From Granulicella sp. (GTDB lineage Bacteria > Acidobacteriota > Terriglobia > Terriglobales > Acidobacteriaceae): 64,000 nt of DNA. A program made the position numbers and the translations under genes. The stretch lies in contig JANYLK010000071.1 in assembly GCA_025357875.1 (NCBI GenBank), positions 1 through 64,000 of the forward strand. Direction: 5' to 3'. A model generated the notes under the pieces. That model did not search any database. It worked only from the letters and a program-made list of their open reading frames with translations, and was not told the DNA's origin. Each line of letters starts with the position of its first letter. The stretch's first letter is position 1. Below, in pieces: positions 35,929 through 44,740 of the stretch.

Positions 35929-37629
35929 TTATTTGACCGTCATCGCGACGATAGTCGATTGCGTAATGTTTGCCGACGTCGCAGTGACGGTCACATTCGT
36001 TGTGCCGACCGGTGTAGCAAGGATGCCCGGCGTGCTCCCGCAGCCCACCACCAGGCTGACGGAAGCGAACAGTATGATGACGACTCCCAGGATTCGCAGG
36101 CTCGCAAACTGTCTCCGGCGACGGAACGCCAGCAGCGAACCGAACGGTAGCATCATCGCTGAGGCGATTACCAGAAGCCCATGATGCGTACTTGCGATGT
36201 AGTTGCGTGCTGCGCTGCCGCTTGAGGTTTGCAACGTCAGAGTCGTAGTCGCCGGTGCATTGGCGGAAACCGTCAGTTGCGGATTGACGAAGATGCATGA
36301 CGTGCTAACCGGTAAGCCCGTACAGCCTAGTGTCACCGTCCCCGTAAAGCCGGTCGAGGGCGCGACGCTGATCTTCAACGTCGAGGTCGCTCCTACGCCC
36401 ACGTTGATGACTTTGGTCGATGTGCTCACGTTGAAGGTCGGGGTGGAAGCCGCTGTGGTCGAGTTCGTGATGACACCGAATAGTCCGTGGGTCTCTCCGC
36501 TCGTCCCTGCTGTGAAGTAGATAGAGTTCGGAATGGCAGCCGTCGCGGTCGATATGAAGATGTCCCACAGCCCCGGGTAGGCGATGGCTTTGCCCGTCCC
36601 GTCGGCGACCGTCCCGAGAAAGTCGTAGGTGGTGGGGTTATATGCCGTAATCAGGCCGTCGCCGAAGTTGCCGATCAGCAGGTCGCCGCCGTAGATGCCA
36701 AAGTTGGCCGGAGCGATGGCCACTCCCCAGGGCGCGTTGAGATTGCCTCCGGTAACCGCGCGGGCAACGAAATTTCCGTTGATGTCGAAGACTGAAACGA
36801 AGCCGGTATTGGTGCCGAGGATCTCCTGGTACGTACCCGCTCCAGCGGCGAAGGGCGGGGTAGTACGCAACATGTAGGTGACGAAGACCTGCGTGCCGAG
36901 GACTTTGATCGCATAAGGCGCGTAGCCGACAGGAGTGCTTGGATCGGCAAATGAGCCTGCCAGGGTCGCTGGTTTAAAGGTAGTGTCGTAGGCCTCAACC
37001 TTGGCGCCCTGACCGAAGTTCGGGACTAGTACAAAGGTGCCGGTCGCGTTGGTGACCAGGGCCATGTCGGTGTAGACCGCGTTGGTCGCGCTGTTATTCA
37101 CTTGAATGAGTGCGTGATTGCCACCGGCGATCTGAGCGCCATTCCAACCGGAGATGGTGCCATCGAGCGTGGCAAACAAGAAGGATGCCCTAGCGCCGTT
37201 CGAAAGGATGAACCCGGTGGTGGGATTCTGGATCGTGCCTGTCGGCTGTCCTATCCCCGTGCCGCTGGCGGCCGGGATGACTGCCTTGATCGTCGGGTTG
37301 ATTACCCCGGCAACGGAGCTGAGGTAGCTGAATCCAGTGACGGCCGTATCGATCCACAACGTGTTGCCGCCCGAGACGCCCCACGGGTCAATGAATCCCG
37401 GGTCGATGGTGGGGGTCGCGCCTGGGATCGCTACGTCTGAAATGATGGGGGTTACTTGATAGGTGCCCGCGGTCTGCGCCAGCAGGCTGGAGGAAGCCAT
37501 TGCCGCGACCAGCAGGCCGGCCATCCGCAGGGTTGCTGGCTTAGGTTGCCGGAGGGAAGTGCGGTGGCCGAGTTGGAGAGGATGTCCGCAGGCCTCTGCC
37601 GTGTCCATGTGCGTCGCTGACTGTAGCAT
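35929..37629 (-). CDS. TIGR03118-family secreted protein with Ig-like domain and C-terminal membrane segments
   Basis: 566 residues. A signal-like segment (about residues 36-52) ends SSLLAQ. The main domain starts with TPIISDVAIPGATPTIDPGF and contains NAPWGVAIAPANFGIYGGDLL and GLWDIF, the pattern of TIGR03118 beta-propeller-like proteins. A C-terminal Ig-like unit has SVAPSTGFTGTVTLGCTGLP, followed by two hydrophobic segments (HHGLLVIASAMMLPFGSLLAF and LGVVIILFASVSLVVGCG). The ending STPGILATPVGTTNVTVTAT is typical of exported acidobacterial proteins. Function is unknown. ATG 37608 is an alternative start. Confidence 0.8.
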   Translation of the reverse strand: MLQSATHMDTAEACGHPLQLGHRTSLRQPKPATLRMAGLLVAAMASSSLLAQTAGTYQVTPIISDVAIPGATPTIDPGFIDPWGVSGGNTLWIDTAVTGFSYLSSVAGVINPTIKAVIPAASGTGIGQPTGTIQNPTTGFILSNGARASFLFATLDGTISGWNGAQIAGGNHALIQVNNSATNAVYTDMALVTNATGTFVLVPNFGQGAKVEAYDTTFKPATLAGSFADPSTPVGYAPYAIKVLGTQVFVTYMLRTTPPFAAGAGTYQEILGTNTGFVSVFDINGNFVARAVTGGNLNAPWGVAIAPANFGIYGGDLLIGNFGDGLITAYNPTTYDFLGTVADGTGKAIAYPGLWDIFISTATAAIPNSIYFTAGTSGETHGLFGVITNSTTAASTPTFNVSTSTKVINVGVGATSTLKISVAPSTGFTGTVTLGCTGLPVSTSCIFVNPQLTVSANAPATTTLTLQTSSGSAARNYIASTHHGLLVIASAMMLPFGSLLAFRRRRQFASLRILGVVIILFASVSLVVGCGSTPGILATPVGTTNVTVTATSANITQSTIVAMTVK

Positions 37630-37986
37630 GATGATCTGGCTCCGCTACTCTCGCCTTCACCAGGCCAGAGTAGTTTACCGGTTGGGAGTTTCTGCCGGCT
37701 AGATGGAGCCTAGGGTGTCCGCCCAGGCGAAATGTCAGCAAATTGTCATCCCATGGTTATTTACTTGTCTCCGAGGATCAACAGGAATGTGGCTCACTCC
37801 CGTTCTTTCTGGAGCAACGGCCAACATCTACCCCGCAAGTGATTGCCGGGAATCACTTGCAACGGTCCCGATCGCAGCTCATTCGACCTAGCGTAACTAG
37901 CTTCTTTGACGCTTCGCAGGAAAAGACGATGACGCGGAATGAAAATGAATCTGCGGACTGAACCTTAGGCTAAAAAAGGTTCGGCG
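37630..37986. other. Intergenic region upstream of the TIGR03118 gene
   Basis: About 357 bases with two hairpins and no gene. The stem 37835-37844/37851-37860 is described separately. A weaker stem, GAACCTT (37960-37966) with AAGGTTC (37976-37982), lies right after the stop of the small gene at 37987 and may act in its 3' end. Confidence 0.4.
37835..37860. promoter_or_regulatory. Perfect 10-base-pair hairpin
   Basis: GCAAGTGATT (37835-37844) and AATCACTTGC (37851-37860) flank a 6-base loop. It lies about 200 bases upstream of the TIGR03118 start, without a T-run. It could be an operator or RNA structure. Confidence 0.45.
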
Positions 37987-38250
37987 CTACGCTACATTGC
38001 GCAGCAGGTCCATCGCGCGCGATCGCAGTAGCATCTTCTTCTCCACGATCGACAGCGCACGTTCCTGCGGTCCAGCGAGCGCTACAATGCCTAGTCGCTC
38101 CGAAGTCCTATTGTTCCAGATAAGCCAGCGATCCACATCGGCGAAGTCGGGCCGATGGTCAGCGCGGTACGGCTCAAAGGATTCAACAACCCCTTGAATC
38201 GCGCTCGTAAGCTCATCGGTGATAGCGACGATTTGTTCTTGATGGCTCAT
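37987..38250 (-). CDS. Small soluble protein, function unknown
   Basis: 87 residues. An acidic N-terminal half (EQIVAITDELTSAIQGVVESF) is followed by a Trp-containing motif VDRWLIWNNRTSERLGI and a basic C-terminus (EKKMLLRSRAMDLLRNVA). TAGGAG lies 9 bases upstream of ATG 38250, which supports translation. No family was recognised. It lies 125 bases after the cutA gene on the same strand. Confidence 0.55.
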   Translation of the reverse strand: MSHQEQIVAITDELTSAIQGVVESFEPYRADHRPDFADVDRWLIWNNRTSERLGIVALAGPQERALSIVEKKMLLRSRAMDLLRNVA

Positions 38251-38375
38251 GATGCACGCTCCTACATTCAGAATAAGATGCAGGACGCTGATTGGGAGTG
38301 GTCGTGCACAAAAGATATGTTGACCTTATGAGCACTCCCAGCGGGCACTGCGGTTGCTCACCGCGGCGACCTTCG

Positions 38376-38708
38376 TCAGTCCACTTCGCCTGACCCAACG
38401 GACTCGGCGATCCAGCCTATATATTCGCGCGAGCCCCCGGCAGTGGGTATACGGACTATTTCAGGCGTTTCATAGGAGTGGTTCGCCTTGATGTGCTGCT
38501 CTAGTTCCGCATATCTCTGTTGCGTTGTTTTGATGGCCAAGAGCCACTCCGGTTCGGAGCGAACCTCACCCTTCCAGCGATACACGCTATCAACTGATTG
38601 AATCTGCACACAAGCAGCCAGCCGCGCAGCCACGACCGAACGCGCAAGGTCATGGGCAAACTGCTTTGTTCCCACTGTAGTCAGCACGACAATGTAGTCA
38701 TCTTCCAT
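38376..38708 (-). CDS. cutA: CutA divalent-cation tolerance protein
   Basis: 110-residue trimeric CutA1-fold protein. Characteristic segments are VVAARLAACVQIQSVDSVYRWKGEV, EPEWLLAIKTTQQRY, HSYETPEIVRIPTAGGSREYIGWI. Linked in E. coli to copper and other divalent-cation tolerance. The exact role is unclear in most bacteria. It lies between the rplQ terminator and the small gene at 37987. Confidence 0.92.
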   Translation of the reverse strand: MEDDYIVVLTTVGTKQFAHDLARSVVAARLAACVQIQSVDSVYRWKGEVRSEPEWLLAIKTTQQRYAELEQHIKANHSYETPEIVRIPTAGGSREYIGWIAESVGSGEVD

Positions 38709-38748
38709 GGTGAATTCACTCCACCCTCAAAATACCTCAAGCGCAAAC

Positions 38749-38783
38749 AAGCCCGCCGCAGGCGAGGATCCTGCGGCGGGCTT
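38749..38783 (-). terminator. Terminator after rplQ
   Basis: A 13-base-pair perfect stem, AAGCCCGCCGCAG (38749-38761) with its complement at 38771-38783, lies 29 bases past the rplQ stop and just upstream of cutA. The T-run is short, so it may leak into cutA. Confidence 0.8.
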
Positions 38784-38811
38784 CTGATTTCTAAAATTAT
38801 TTGGCTTGACT

Positions 38812-39291
38812 CTACGGCTCGGCGTTCGGATCAGGAGCTTCGCCTGGCTTTTCTTCTTCGAGTTGCTTGGCCATCTCCTCACGCTTCTTGGCGCGGGCTT
38901 CTTCACGCTTCTGGCGCTTCTCGTCCAGCTCATGCTCTGCGCCGAGAAGTTCAATGAACGCCATCTCAGCAGCATCGCCCTTGCGCGCGCCGCTGCGTGT
39001 GATGCGTGTGTAACCGCCCTTGCGGTCCGAGTAGCGCGGAGCTACAACGTTGAACAGCCGATCGACCGACTCTGGCGTCATCATGAACGCGAGCGCCTGA
39101 CGACGAGCATGAACTGTGCCCCGCTTGCCCAGCGTGATCATCTTTTCAACCAGCGGCTGGGTCGCCTTGCACTTGGTGACAGTGGTCTCCACGCGATCCA
39201 TCAGCAGAATCGAGGTGACGAGGTTGCGCAGAAGTGCGCGGCGGTGGCTGGGATTGCGGCCAAGTTTGAATCCTGCATTGCGATGACGCAT
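38812..39291 (-). CDS. rplQ: Ribosomal protein L17
   Basis: 159-residue 50S subunit protein. The start MRHRNAGFKLGRNPSHRRALLRNL and the later KCKATQPLVEKMITLGKRG are diagnostic. It carries a C-terminal charged extension of about 40 residues (EKRQKREEARAKKREE and so on) beyond the roughly 120-residue core. AAGGAG lies 8 bases before ATG 39291. Unusually, rpoA, its normal upstream neighbour, is absent. The next gene on this strand is an unrelated membrane protein. Confidence 0.95.
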   Translation of the reverse strand: MRHRNAGFKLGRNPSHRRALLRNLVTSILLMDRVETTVTKCKATQPLVEKMITLGKRGTVHARRQALAFMMTPESVDRLFNVVAPRYSDRKGGYTRITRSGARKGDAAEMAFIELLGAEHELDEKRQKREEARAKKREEMAKQLEEEKPGEAPDPNAEP

Positions 39292-39675
39292 GGTAAGTCT
39301 CCTTCGACCCGGCTTGTGCCGTCGGTCGGACTACAGTAATTTCGCGATAAGCGAGTGTTGATCCGCAAGCACCGACAGCGACTCGAATACACGGGCAGCC
39401 CAGTACCAGCTTCTTGTGATGGGAAACTGACGAAATCCATATCTTTTCAAAGGATTGGCATTGCCGACAATGAAAAGTTCCCGACTCAAGCCAAGTCCTG
39501 CGCCCGAATCGCGACTTCATCCATTGTAGCGTGCCGTGCCGCAGACGTGTCAACCCATGCCGATGTTCGCTAATGGATCAATTTGAGGTCAATCATTAGC
39601 GGTTCCGACAACTGGACCTCTTAGGCACGACGCACGGCCCGGCCTTGCCATAAGAGCGGGCCGATGCCAACGCCG
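39292..39675. other. Region upstream of rplQ
   Basis: About 380 bases that replace the usual rpoA gene. No protein is supported on either strand. It must hold the rplQ promoter, but no certain motif was found. A stem, CGGCCCG (39635-39641) with CGGGCCG (39657-39663), follows the stop of the membrane-protein gene and is a weak terminator candidate. Confidence 0.45.
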
Positions 39676-40662
39676 CTATTGTCCCTTGGGAATGGCGGGA
39701 TACCACGTGAATGCCCGGAAATTTGATTGTTCACCCAGCTTCACGCGGCCGCCATCATAGTGAGGATCTGTTCCGGGTTTCACAGTCAAGGTGCGCTTGT
39801 CCTTTTGCATGACGGATGGATGCGCAGTCCAAGATCCATTTTTCAGAACATAGATAACGTTGCCGGTATTCGGAATTGCGAGTCTCGTCTCTTTCATGAT
39901 CGGTTCGAGTGCAATCAGCTCAATGTCGATGGGCGGCGCATTTTGACCGGAGCCTCCACCCCCGCCACCAATGCCGCCGTGGGTGTCGCCTCGCAAATCA
40001 AGGACAGCTAAGCCTGCCGCAAACTCCGATCCGAGGAATGCGGTAGCAGTCACAGCCTTCTCTCCGGGAGTGACACGTATTAGGTCATAGTTGACATCTG
40101 GAACTGGGCGTTTCGAAAGGAACGGAGAAGCGATCCAATAAAGGAACAAGGCCGTAGCGCAGGAGACTGCGCTTATCCGCATCCATGTGGTAATCGGTTG
40201 AGTCCGCGGCTGAATAAAGCGGGGGAAAAGGAAGACACCATACAGCAGGCCAAGGACAAATGCCGCGTCAGGACCGATCGAAGAAAGTGCAAGAATCCAC
40301 CCGGCTCCCATAACGGCGAGACCAGCAGCAGCGGCTGCAATCGCACCTCCTAGAAGGCGATTGAGCCAACGAGGAGTGGAGGCGACGCCAAGCACTAAGC
40401 TCAGTCCGAAGAATCCACAGCCGAAATACAAACAGAAGTAGGCGAACCAAGGCGCAAATCCGATATAGGTGGCAGTCTCTGCCCACGACGGCCAGTGAAC
40501 TCGCCACCACCACCCAGGACCGGGCCGGTCGCTGTACGGCAGGTAGCCGAAGGAACTACAGAGCAAAAGAACAACACTTGTCCCAACACCTACGATGCCA
40601 CTAAACAGCAGAGCCGTTCCGGCGAACCTACGCCCTAAGGACTTCAGAACTTGCGATTTCAT
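39676..40662 (-). CDS. Multi-pass membrane protein with extracytoplasmic domain, function unknown
   Basis: 328 residues. Hydrophobic segments include VGTSVVLLLCSSFGYL, TATYIGFAPWFAYFCLYFGC, AIAAAAAGLAVMGAGWILAL and RISAVSCATALFLYWIA. The last 150 residues are soluble and contain a Gly-rich loop and DIELIALEPIMKETRLAIPN. No family is recognised. Confidence 0.6.
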   Translation of the reverse strand: MKSQVLKSLGRRFAGTALLFSGIVGVGTSVVLLLCSSFGYLPYSDRPGPGWWWRVHWPSWAETATYIGFAPWFAYFCLYFGCGFFGLSLVLGVASTPRWLNRLLGGAIAAAAAGLAVMGAGWILALSSIGPDAAFVLGLLYGVFLFPRFIQPRTQPITTWMRISAVSCATALFLYWIASPFLSKRPVPDVNYDLIRVTPGEKAVTATAFLGSEFAAGLAVLDLRGDTHGGIGGGGGGSGQNAPPIDIELIALEPIMKETRLAIPNTGNVIYVLKNGSWTAHPSVMQKDKRTLTVKPGTDPHYDGGRVKLGEQSNFRAFTWYPAIPKGQ

Positions 40663-40880
40663 TGGACTCTCGCTTCGGCATTACATCACACGATTCCGTC
40701 GAGCCGATCTTGGCATTGTTGTCGTGCTTTGAAAACGGGGTGACAGGTAACTTCGTTTGCCTTCCAGCTTCAAACGGACCCTTTACCCGCGCCTCTGCGT
40801 GGCATGGGCCAAGAGTGCTATAGACCATGCCCCAATGCCCACTGCTAAACTGGGTCGTCCCATATTCGCTAACCATATCT

Positions 40881-41858
40881 ATGTCCATCGTTCAGCTTGA
40901 CCATGTCCGCAAGGTGTACGACACCAAGGTCGCGGTCGAAGATCTCTCCTTCACGGTCGAAGCGGGCACCATGTTTGGCCTGCTCGGACCCAATGGCTCG
41001 GGCAAGACCAGTTCCATCCGCATGATGATCGGCATCACTGTCCCCGACTCGGGCTCCGTCTCTCTCTTCGGCAAGCCGTTTGCCCGCAGCATGTTAGGCC
41101 GCGTCGGCTATCTGCCCGAGGAGCGCGGACTTTACAAAAAGATGAACGTCCTCGACCAGCTCGTCTTCCTCGGTCGGCTCCACTATCTCAGCGCGGCGTT
41201 GGCGGAGAAGAGAGCCCGCACCTGGTGCGAAAAGCTGCAAATCTCCGAAGCGCTGCCCAAAAAGACTGAAGACCTCTCCAAAGGCATGCAGCAAAAGATC
41301 CAGTTCATCGCTTCGCTACTCCATGATCCTGACCTCATCATTATGGACGAGCCCTTCAGTGGACTTGACCCCGTCAACGCGGCCTTATTGATGGACACGC
41401 TGCTTGAACTTCGCAGCGAGGGTAAAGCGGTGCTCTTCTCCACCCACCGCATGGATCAGGTGGAAAAGCTCTGCGATCACATCGCCCTCATCCATCGCGG
41501 GCGCCTTGTTCTCTCGGGCTCCATGCGGGACGTCAAGTCGAGCTATCCTCGCAACCGCGTTCACATCACGTTCGAGGGCGACGATGCCTTCCTCCACCAT
41601 CCCAGCGTGGAAAGTGTTACCCGTTATCCCGGGCAGGCGGAGATCAAACTTCGTCCATCCGCAACCCTTGCCGACGATGCGCAGGCGATTTTAATTAGCG
41701 CCCTTCAAAATGCGCACGTCACTCGTTTTGAGGTGACCGAACCTACTCTCGAGGAGATTTTCATCGAAAAGGTTCAGGAGTCATCTCCCGGAGAGAAGTC
41801 ACAGGACCTCGCTGTGAACAAGATCGAAGCGCCTGAAGGGAGCTACCTCGATGCCTAA
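40881..41858 (+). CDS. ABC transporter ATP-binding subunit, NatA-like
   Basis: 325 residues. Walker A is GPNGSGKTS at about residues 36-44. The signature is LSKGMQQKIQ. Walker B is LIIMDEPFSGLDP and the switch histidine is in LFSTHRMDQV. The C-terminal end VTEPTLEEIFIEKV is typical of the DrrA/NatA group. With the permease that overlaps it by 8 bases (ATGCCTAA), it forms a two-gene exporter related to NatAB sodium or drug export systems. ATG 40881 is the first start fitting the family. Confidence 0.92.
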   Translation: MSIVQLDHVRKVYDTKVAVEDLSFTVEAGTMFGLLGPNGSGKTSSIRMMIGITVPDSGSVSLFGKPFARSMLGRVGYLPEERGLYKKMNVLDQLVFLGRLHYLSAALAEKRARTWCEKLQISEALPKKTEDLSKGMQQKIQFIASLLHDPDLIIMDEPFSGLDPVNAALLMDTLLELRSEGKAVLFSTHRMDQVEKLCDHIALIHRGRLVLSGSMRDVKSSYPRNRVHITFEGDDAFLHHPSVESVTRYPGQAEIKLRPSATLADDAQAILISALQNAHVTRFEVTEPTLEEIFIEKVQESSPGEKSQDLAVNKIEAPEGSYLDA

Positions 41859-43176
41859 GTTGGGAGCTGTCTCCATGCGCAATGTCTGGCTGATTGCGCA
41901 CCGCGAATACGCCGAGCGCATCGGCACCCGCGGCTTCATGATTACCACCATCATGATCCCTCTTATCATGGCGGGTTTCGTCTTTGGCAGCATGTTCCTC
42001 GGCTCCAAGACAACCAGCGAAATCCACATAGCGGTCGTCTCCTCCGACACCCAGCTAGTTCTCGATCTGCAGTCCGAATTGCTCCGTCAGCAAGAGCAAC
42101 GGGAAGCGACTCAGGCCGAGACGGAAGGGGGCCAACCGACTCCGAATTCCGCGAAGAAGCAGCCTCACATTCTCGTCGACGCGATGAACGCAGGCCCTGA
42201 CACGCGCGCCCAACTGGACCAGGATCTTGATTCCAACGATCTCGACGGTTACCTCTGGATTACGCCAGCCACTGCAGGGGCCAATCGGCCGGCATTCACC
42301 TACACCCCAAGAAAAAAGGGTGATGCCTCGGTCAAGAATCTTCTCGCCAGTGCCCTGGAAAAAGTTTTGATTCGGGAACAGCTCACCCATCGCGGAGTTG
42401 TCGCTGCCGATGAAGATACTATGCTGCAACCTGTGGTGGTCGTGGCCTCGCGCGCCCCCCATCGCGAGGATCCCGAGTCCGCCCAGATCAGCGTCTCCGT
42501 GCTCTTCTTCGTCATGTACCTGGTAATCATGCTTTACGGGATGAACGTGGCTCGGTCCATTATTGAAGAGAAGACCTCGCGCATCTTCGAGGTTCTGCTG
42601 GCCACGATCCGGCCCGAAGCGATGATGGCCGGTAAGATCATCGGGGTTGGCTCGGTCGGGCTGACTCAGGTAGGCATTTGGCTCGCAGCGGCGTTGCTTT
42701 TAGTCGGCGTCTCTTCGGTCCTGCATCTCGGCGGAGGCCTCTTTCACATCTCGCTCACCGCGACGCAAGTTATCTTTTTCTTCGTCTATTTCATTCTCGG
42801 ATACCTCTTCTACGCCTCCATCGCCGCCGCACTCGGCGCCATGACCAATTCCGAACAGGAACTACAGCAGCTCAACATGTTCCTTGTTCTTCCTCTCCTG
42901 TTCTGTTTCGTGATGCTCGGCTCGCTGTTGACCACTCCCGACAGCACCCTCGCCCGCGTCCTCGCGCTGATCCCACCGTTCACACCTCTACTGATGTACT
43001 TCCGAGTCTCGCTCGGCCATCCAGCAGCATGGGAGGTCGCCCTCTCCCTTGTGCTTACATCGGCCAGCATTTGCGGGATCATCTGGGTCACCAGCCGTAT
43101 CTACCGCATCGGTGTGTTGATGTACGGCAAACGCCCTAACCTTACCGAAATCCTCCGCTGGCTGAAATATAGCTAG
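41851..43176 (+). CDS. ABC-2 type permease, NatB-like
   Basis: 441 residues. An N-terminal helix has GFMITTIMIPLIMAGFVFGS, followed by a large external domain and a C-terminal five-helix ABC-2 domain with SVLFFVMYLVIMLYGMNVA and IIEEKTSRIFEVLLATIRPE. The start at 41851 overlaps the ATPase gene. ATG 41875 is also preceded by GGGAG. The substrate is unknown. Confidence 0.9.
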   Translation: MPKLGAVSMRNVWLIAHREYAERIGTRGFMITTIMIPLIMAGFVFGSMFLGSKTTSEIHIAVVSSDTQLVLDLQSELLRQQEQREATQAETEGGQPTPNSAKKQPHILVDAMNAGPDTRAQLDQDLDSNDLDGYLWITPATAGANRPAFTYTPRKKGDASVKNLLASALEKVLIREQLTHRGVVAADEDTMLQPVVVVASRAPHREDPESAQISVSVLFFVMYLVIMLYGMNVARSIIEEKTSRIFEVLLATIRPEAMMAGKIIGVGSVGLTQVGIWLAAALLLVGVSSVLHLGGGLFHISLTATQVIFFFVYFILGYLFYASIAAALGAMTNSEQELQQLNMFLVLPLLFCFVMLGSLLTTPDSTLARVLALIPPFTPLLMYFRVSLGHPAAWEVALSLVLTSASICGIIWVTSRIYRIGVLMYGKRPNLTEILRWLKYS

Positions 43177-43243
43177 TACGTAGTGGGATCACAGTTCTGA
43201 GTGAATACCACCAACGAGGGATGCACAAACTTGCAGTCGAAAC

Positions 43244-44734
43244 ATGATCATTTGTAAGATCATGCCACCCACCTCCGCGACGTACAACAATCAGGCTGAA
43301 GCCAACCAACCGTCTCTCCAGGAGATTCTGGTCGCGCTGTCATTCGCCCTCGACCTGACTGAGGGAGCGGTCCCTGGCCATGCAATCCGTTCTTGTCTGC
43401 TGGCTGTTCGTCTGGCCATGGCGACCGGTCTGGAGCAGGACTTTATCTCCGACCTCTATTACGCCTGCCTTCTCAAAGATGTGGGCTGTAGCAACAACTC
43501 CGCCCGCATGTGTCAGATTGTTGGCGGAGACGACCGGGCAGTCAAAGCCGGCGCCAAGCTCGCGGACTGGACGCGGCCGCTCAGACCCCAATTCTCGACC
43601 GTAAAAATGCTGTGGCAGCAGGTTCTGCCCGGCGCTTCCATTTTGGAGAAAGGCGCGCGCATCGCCAAAATCGCTGCCACCCAGCACACCAACCATCGCG
43701 ATCTGATCGAGCTCCGGTGCGACCGCGGAGCCATCATCATTCGCAAACTCGGTCTTGGCAATCGGGTCGCTGTCGGTGTCCGTTATCTCGCCGAACATTG
43801 GAACGGAGGCGGCTATCCAAGCGGCCTCAAGGGAGCGGACATTCCCGTCATCTCCCGGTTGATGGGCATTGCTCAGCATCTCGACGCCTTCTGCATGGCG
43901 CAAGGCCCCCAGGTCGCCATGGATACGCTGGTCGGGCGTTCGGGCCGCTGGTTTGATCCCGATCTTACCGCCGCAGCCGTGACGCTCGATAAGTCGCGCC
44001 GGCTCTGGCAGAACTGCCTGCCCAACGATCCCGTCGAGGAGACTCGAGCCGCGATTCTTCGTCTCAACCCCGAAAGGCAGGCGCAGCTTTCCGCCCTCGA
44101 CATCGACGCCATATGCGAGACCTTCGCCGGCGTCGTCGATGCAAAATCTCCCTTCACCTACCGTCATTCAGTCGGAGTCATGGACGCTGCTGTCGCAATC
44201 GGAAACGTGATGGGGCTCGCCCCGGACCGCATGCAGTTGCTTCGCCGAGCAGCGCTGCTTCATGACGTTGGCAAGCTCAGCATCTCCAACACGATTCTCG
44301 ACAAGCCTACAAAACTGACCGAAGCCGAACTTGGGATCATCCAGATACATCCAGGCCTAAGCGCCGAAATCCTCGGCCACATAACCGCCTTCCGCGAGAT
44401 CGCCGTAGTCACTGGCGAGCACCACGAGAAGCTCGATGGCTCCGGCTATCCTCACGGTCTTCGCCGCAACGAACTCTCGCTCGAGTCCAGGCTGCTCGCG
44501 GTCGCAGATATCTACGGTGCGCTCTCCGAGAAGCGGCCTTACCGAGAAGCCCTCCTGCCCTCACGAATCACCGCAATCATGGACCGCGACGTTCCCGCGA
44601 AGCTCGACGGCAAATGTTACGAAGCTCTCCGCAGCATCATGGTCGACCTCAGCCAGCCCTTCGAAGGCTTTCCCGACCCTTCAACCGACCTCTGGTTCCT
44701 TCCCGCCTTCGATGGAGTCGAGGCCTTCATCTAG
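43244..44734 (+). CDS. Tandem HD-GYP domain protein, one degenerate and one canonical
   Basis: 496 residues. The C-terminal half is a canonical HD-GYP phosphodiesterase: LLHDVGKLSIS with H340 and D341, HHEKLDGSGYP at 393-403 and ESRLLAVADIYGAL. It should hydrolyse cyclic di-GMP or a related dinucleotide. The first half repeats the plan with LLKDVG (K78 in place of the metal-binding histidine) and EHWNGGGYPSGLKG at 184-197, so it is likely inactive and regulatory. No membrane segment is present. It lies after the NatAB genes and converges with the MacA-like gene, with 6 bases between their stops. Confidence 0.9.
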   Translation: MIICKIMPPTSATYNNQAEANQPSLQEILVALSFALDLTEGAVPGHAIRSCLLAVRLAMATGLEQDFISDLYYACLLKDVGCSNNSARMCQIVGGDDRAVKAGAKLADWTRPLRPQFSTVKMLWQQVLPGASILEKGARIAKIAATQHTNHRDLIELRCDRGAIIIRKLGLGNRVAVGVRYLAEHWNGGGYPSGLKGADIPVISRLMGIAQHLDAFCMAQGPQVAMDTLVGRSGRWFDPDLTAAAVTLDKSRRLWQNCLPNDPVEETRAAILRLNPERQAQLSALDIDAICETFAGVVDAKSPFTYRHSVGVMDAAVAIGNVMGLAPDRMQLLRRAALLHDVGKLSISNTILDKPTKLTEAELGIIQIHPGLSAEILGHITAFREIAVVTGEHHEKLDGSGYPHGLRRNELSLESRLLAVADIYGALSEKRPYREALLPSRITAIMDRDVPAKLDGKCYEALRSIMVDLSQPFEGFPDPSTDLWFLPAFDGVEAFI

Positions 44735-44740
44735 CTTTCC

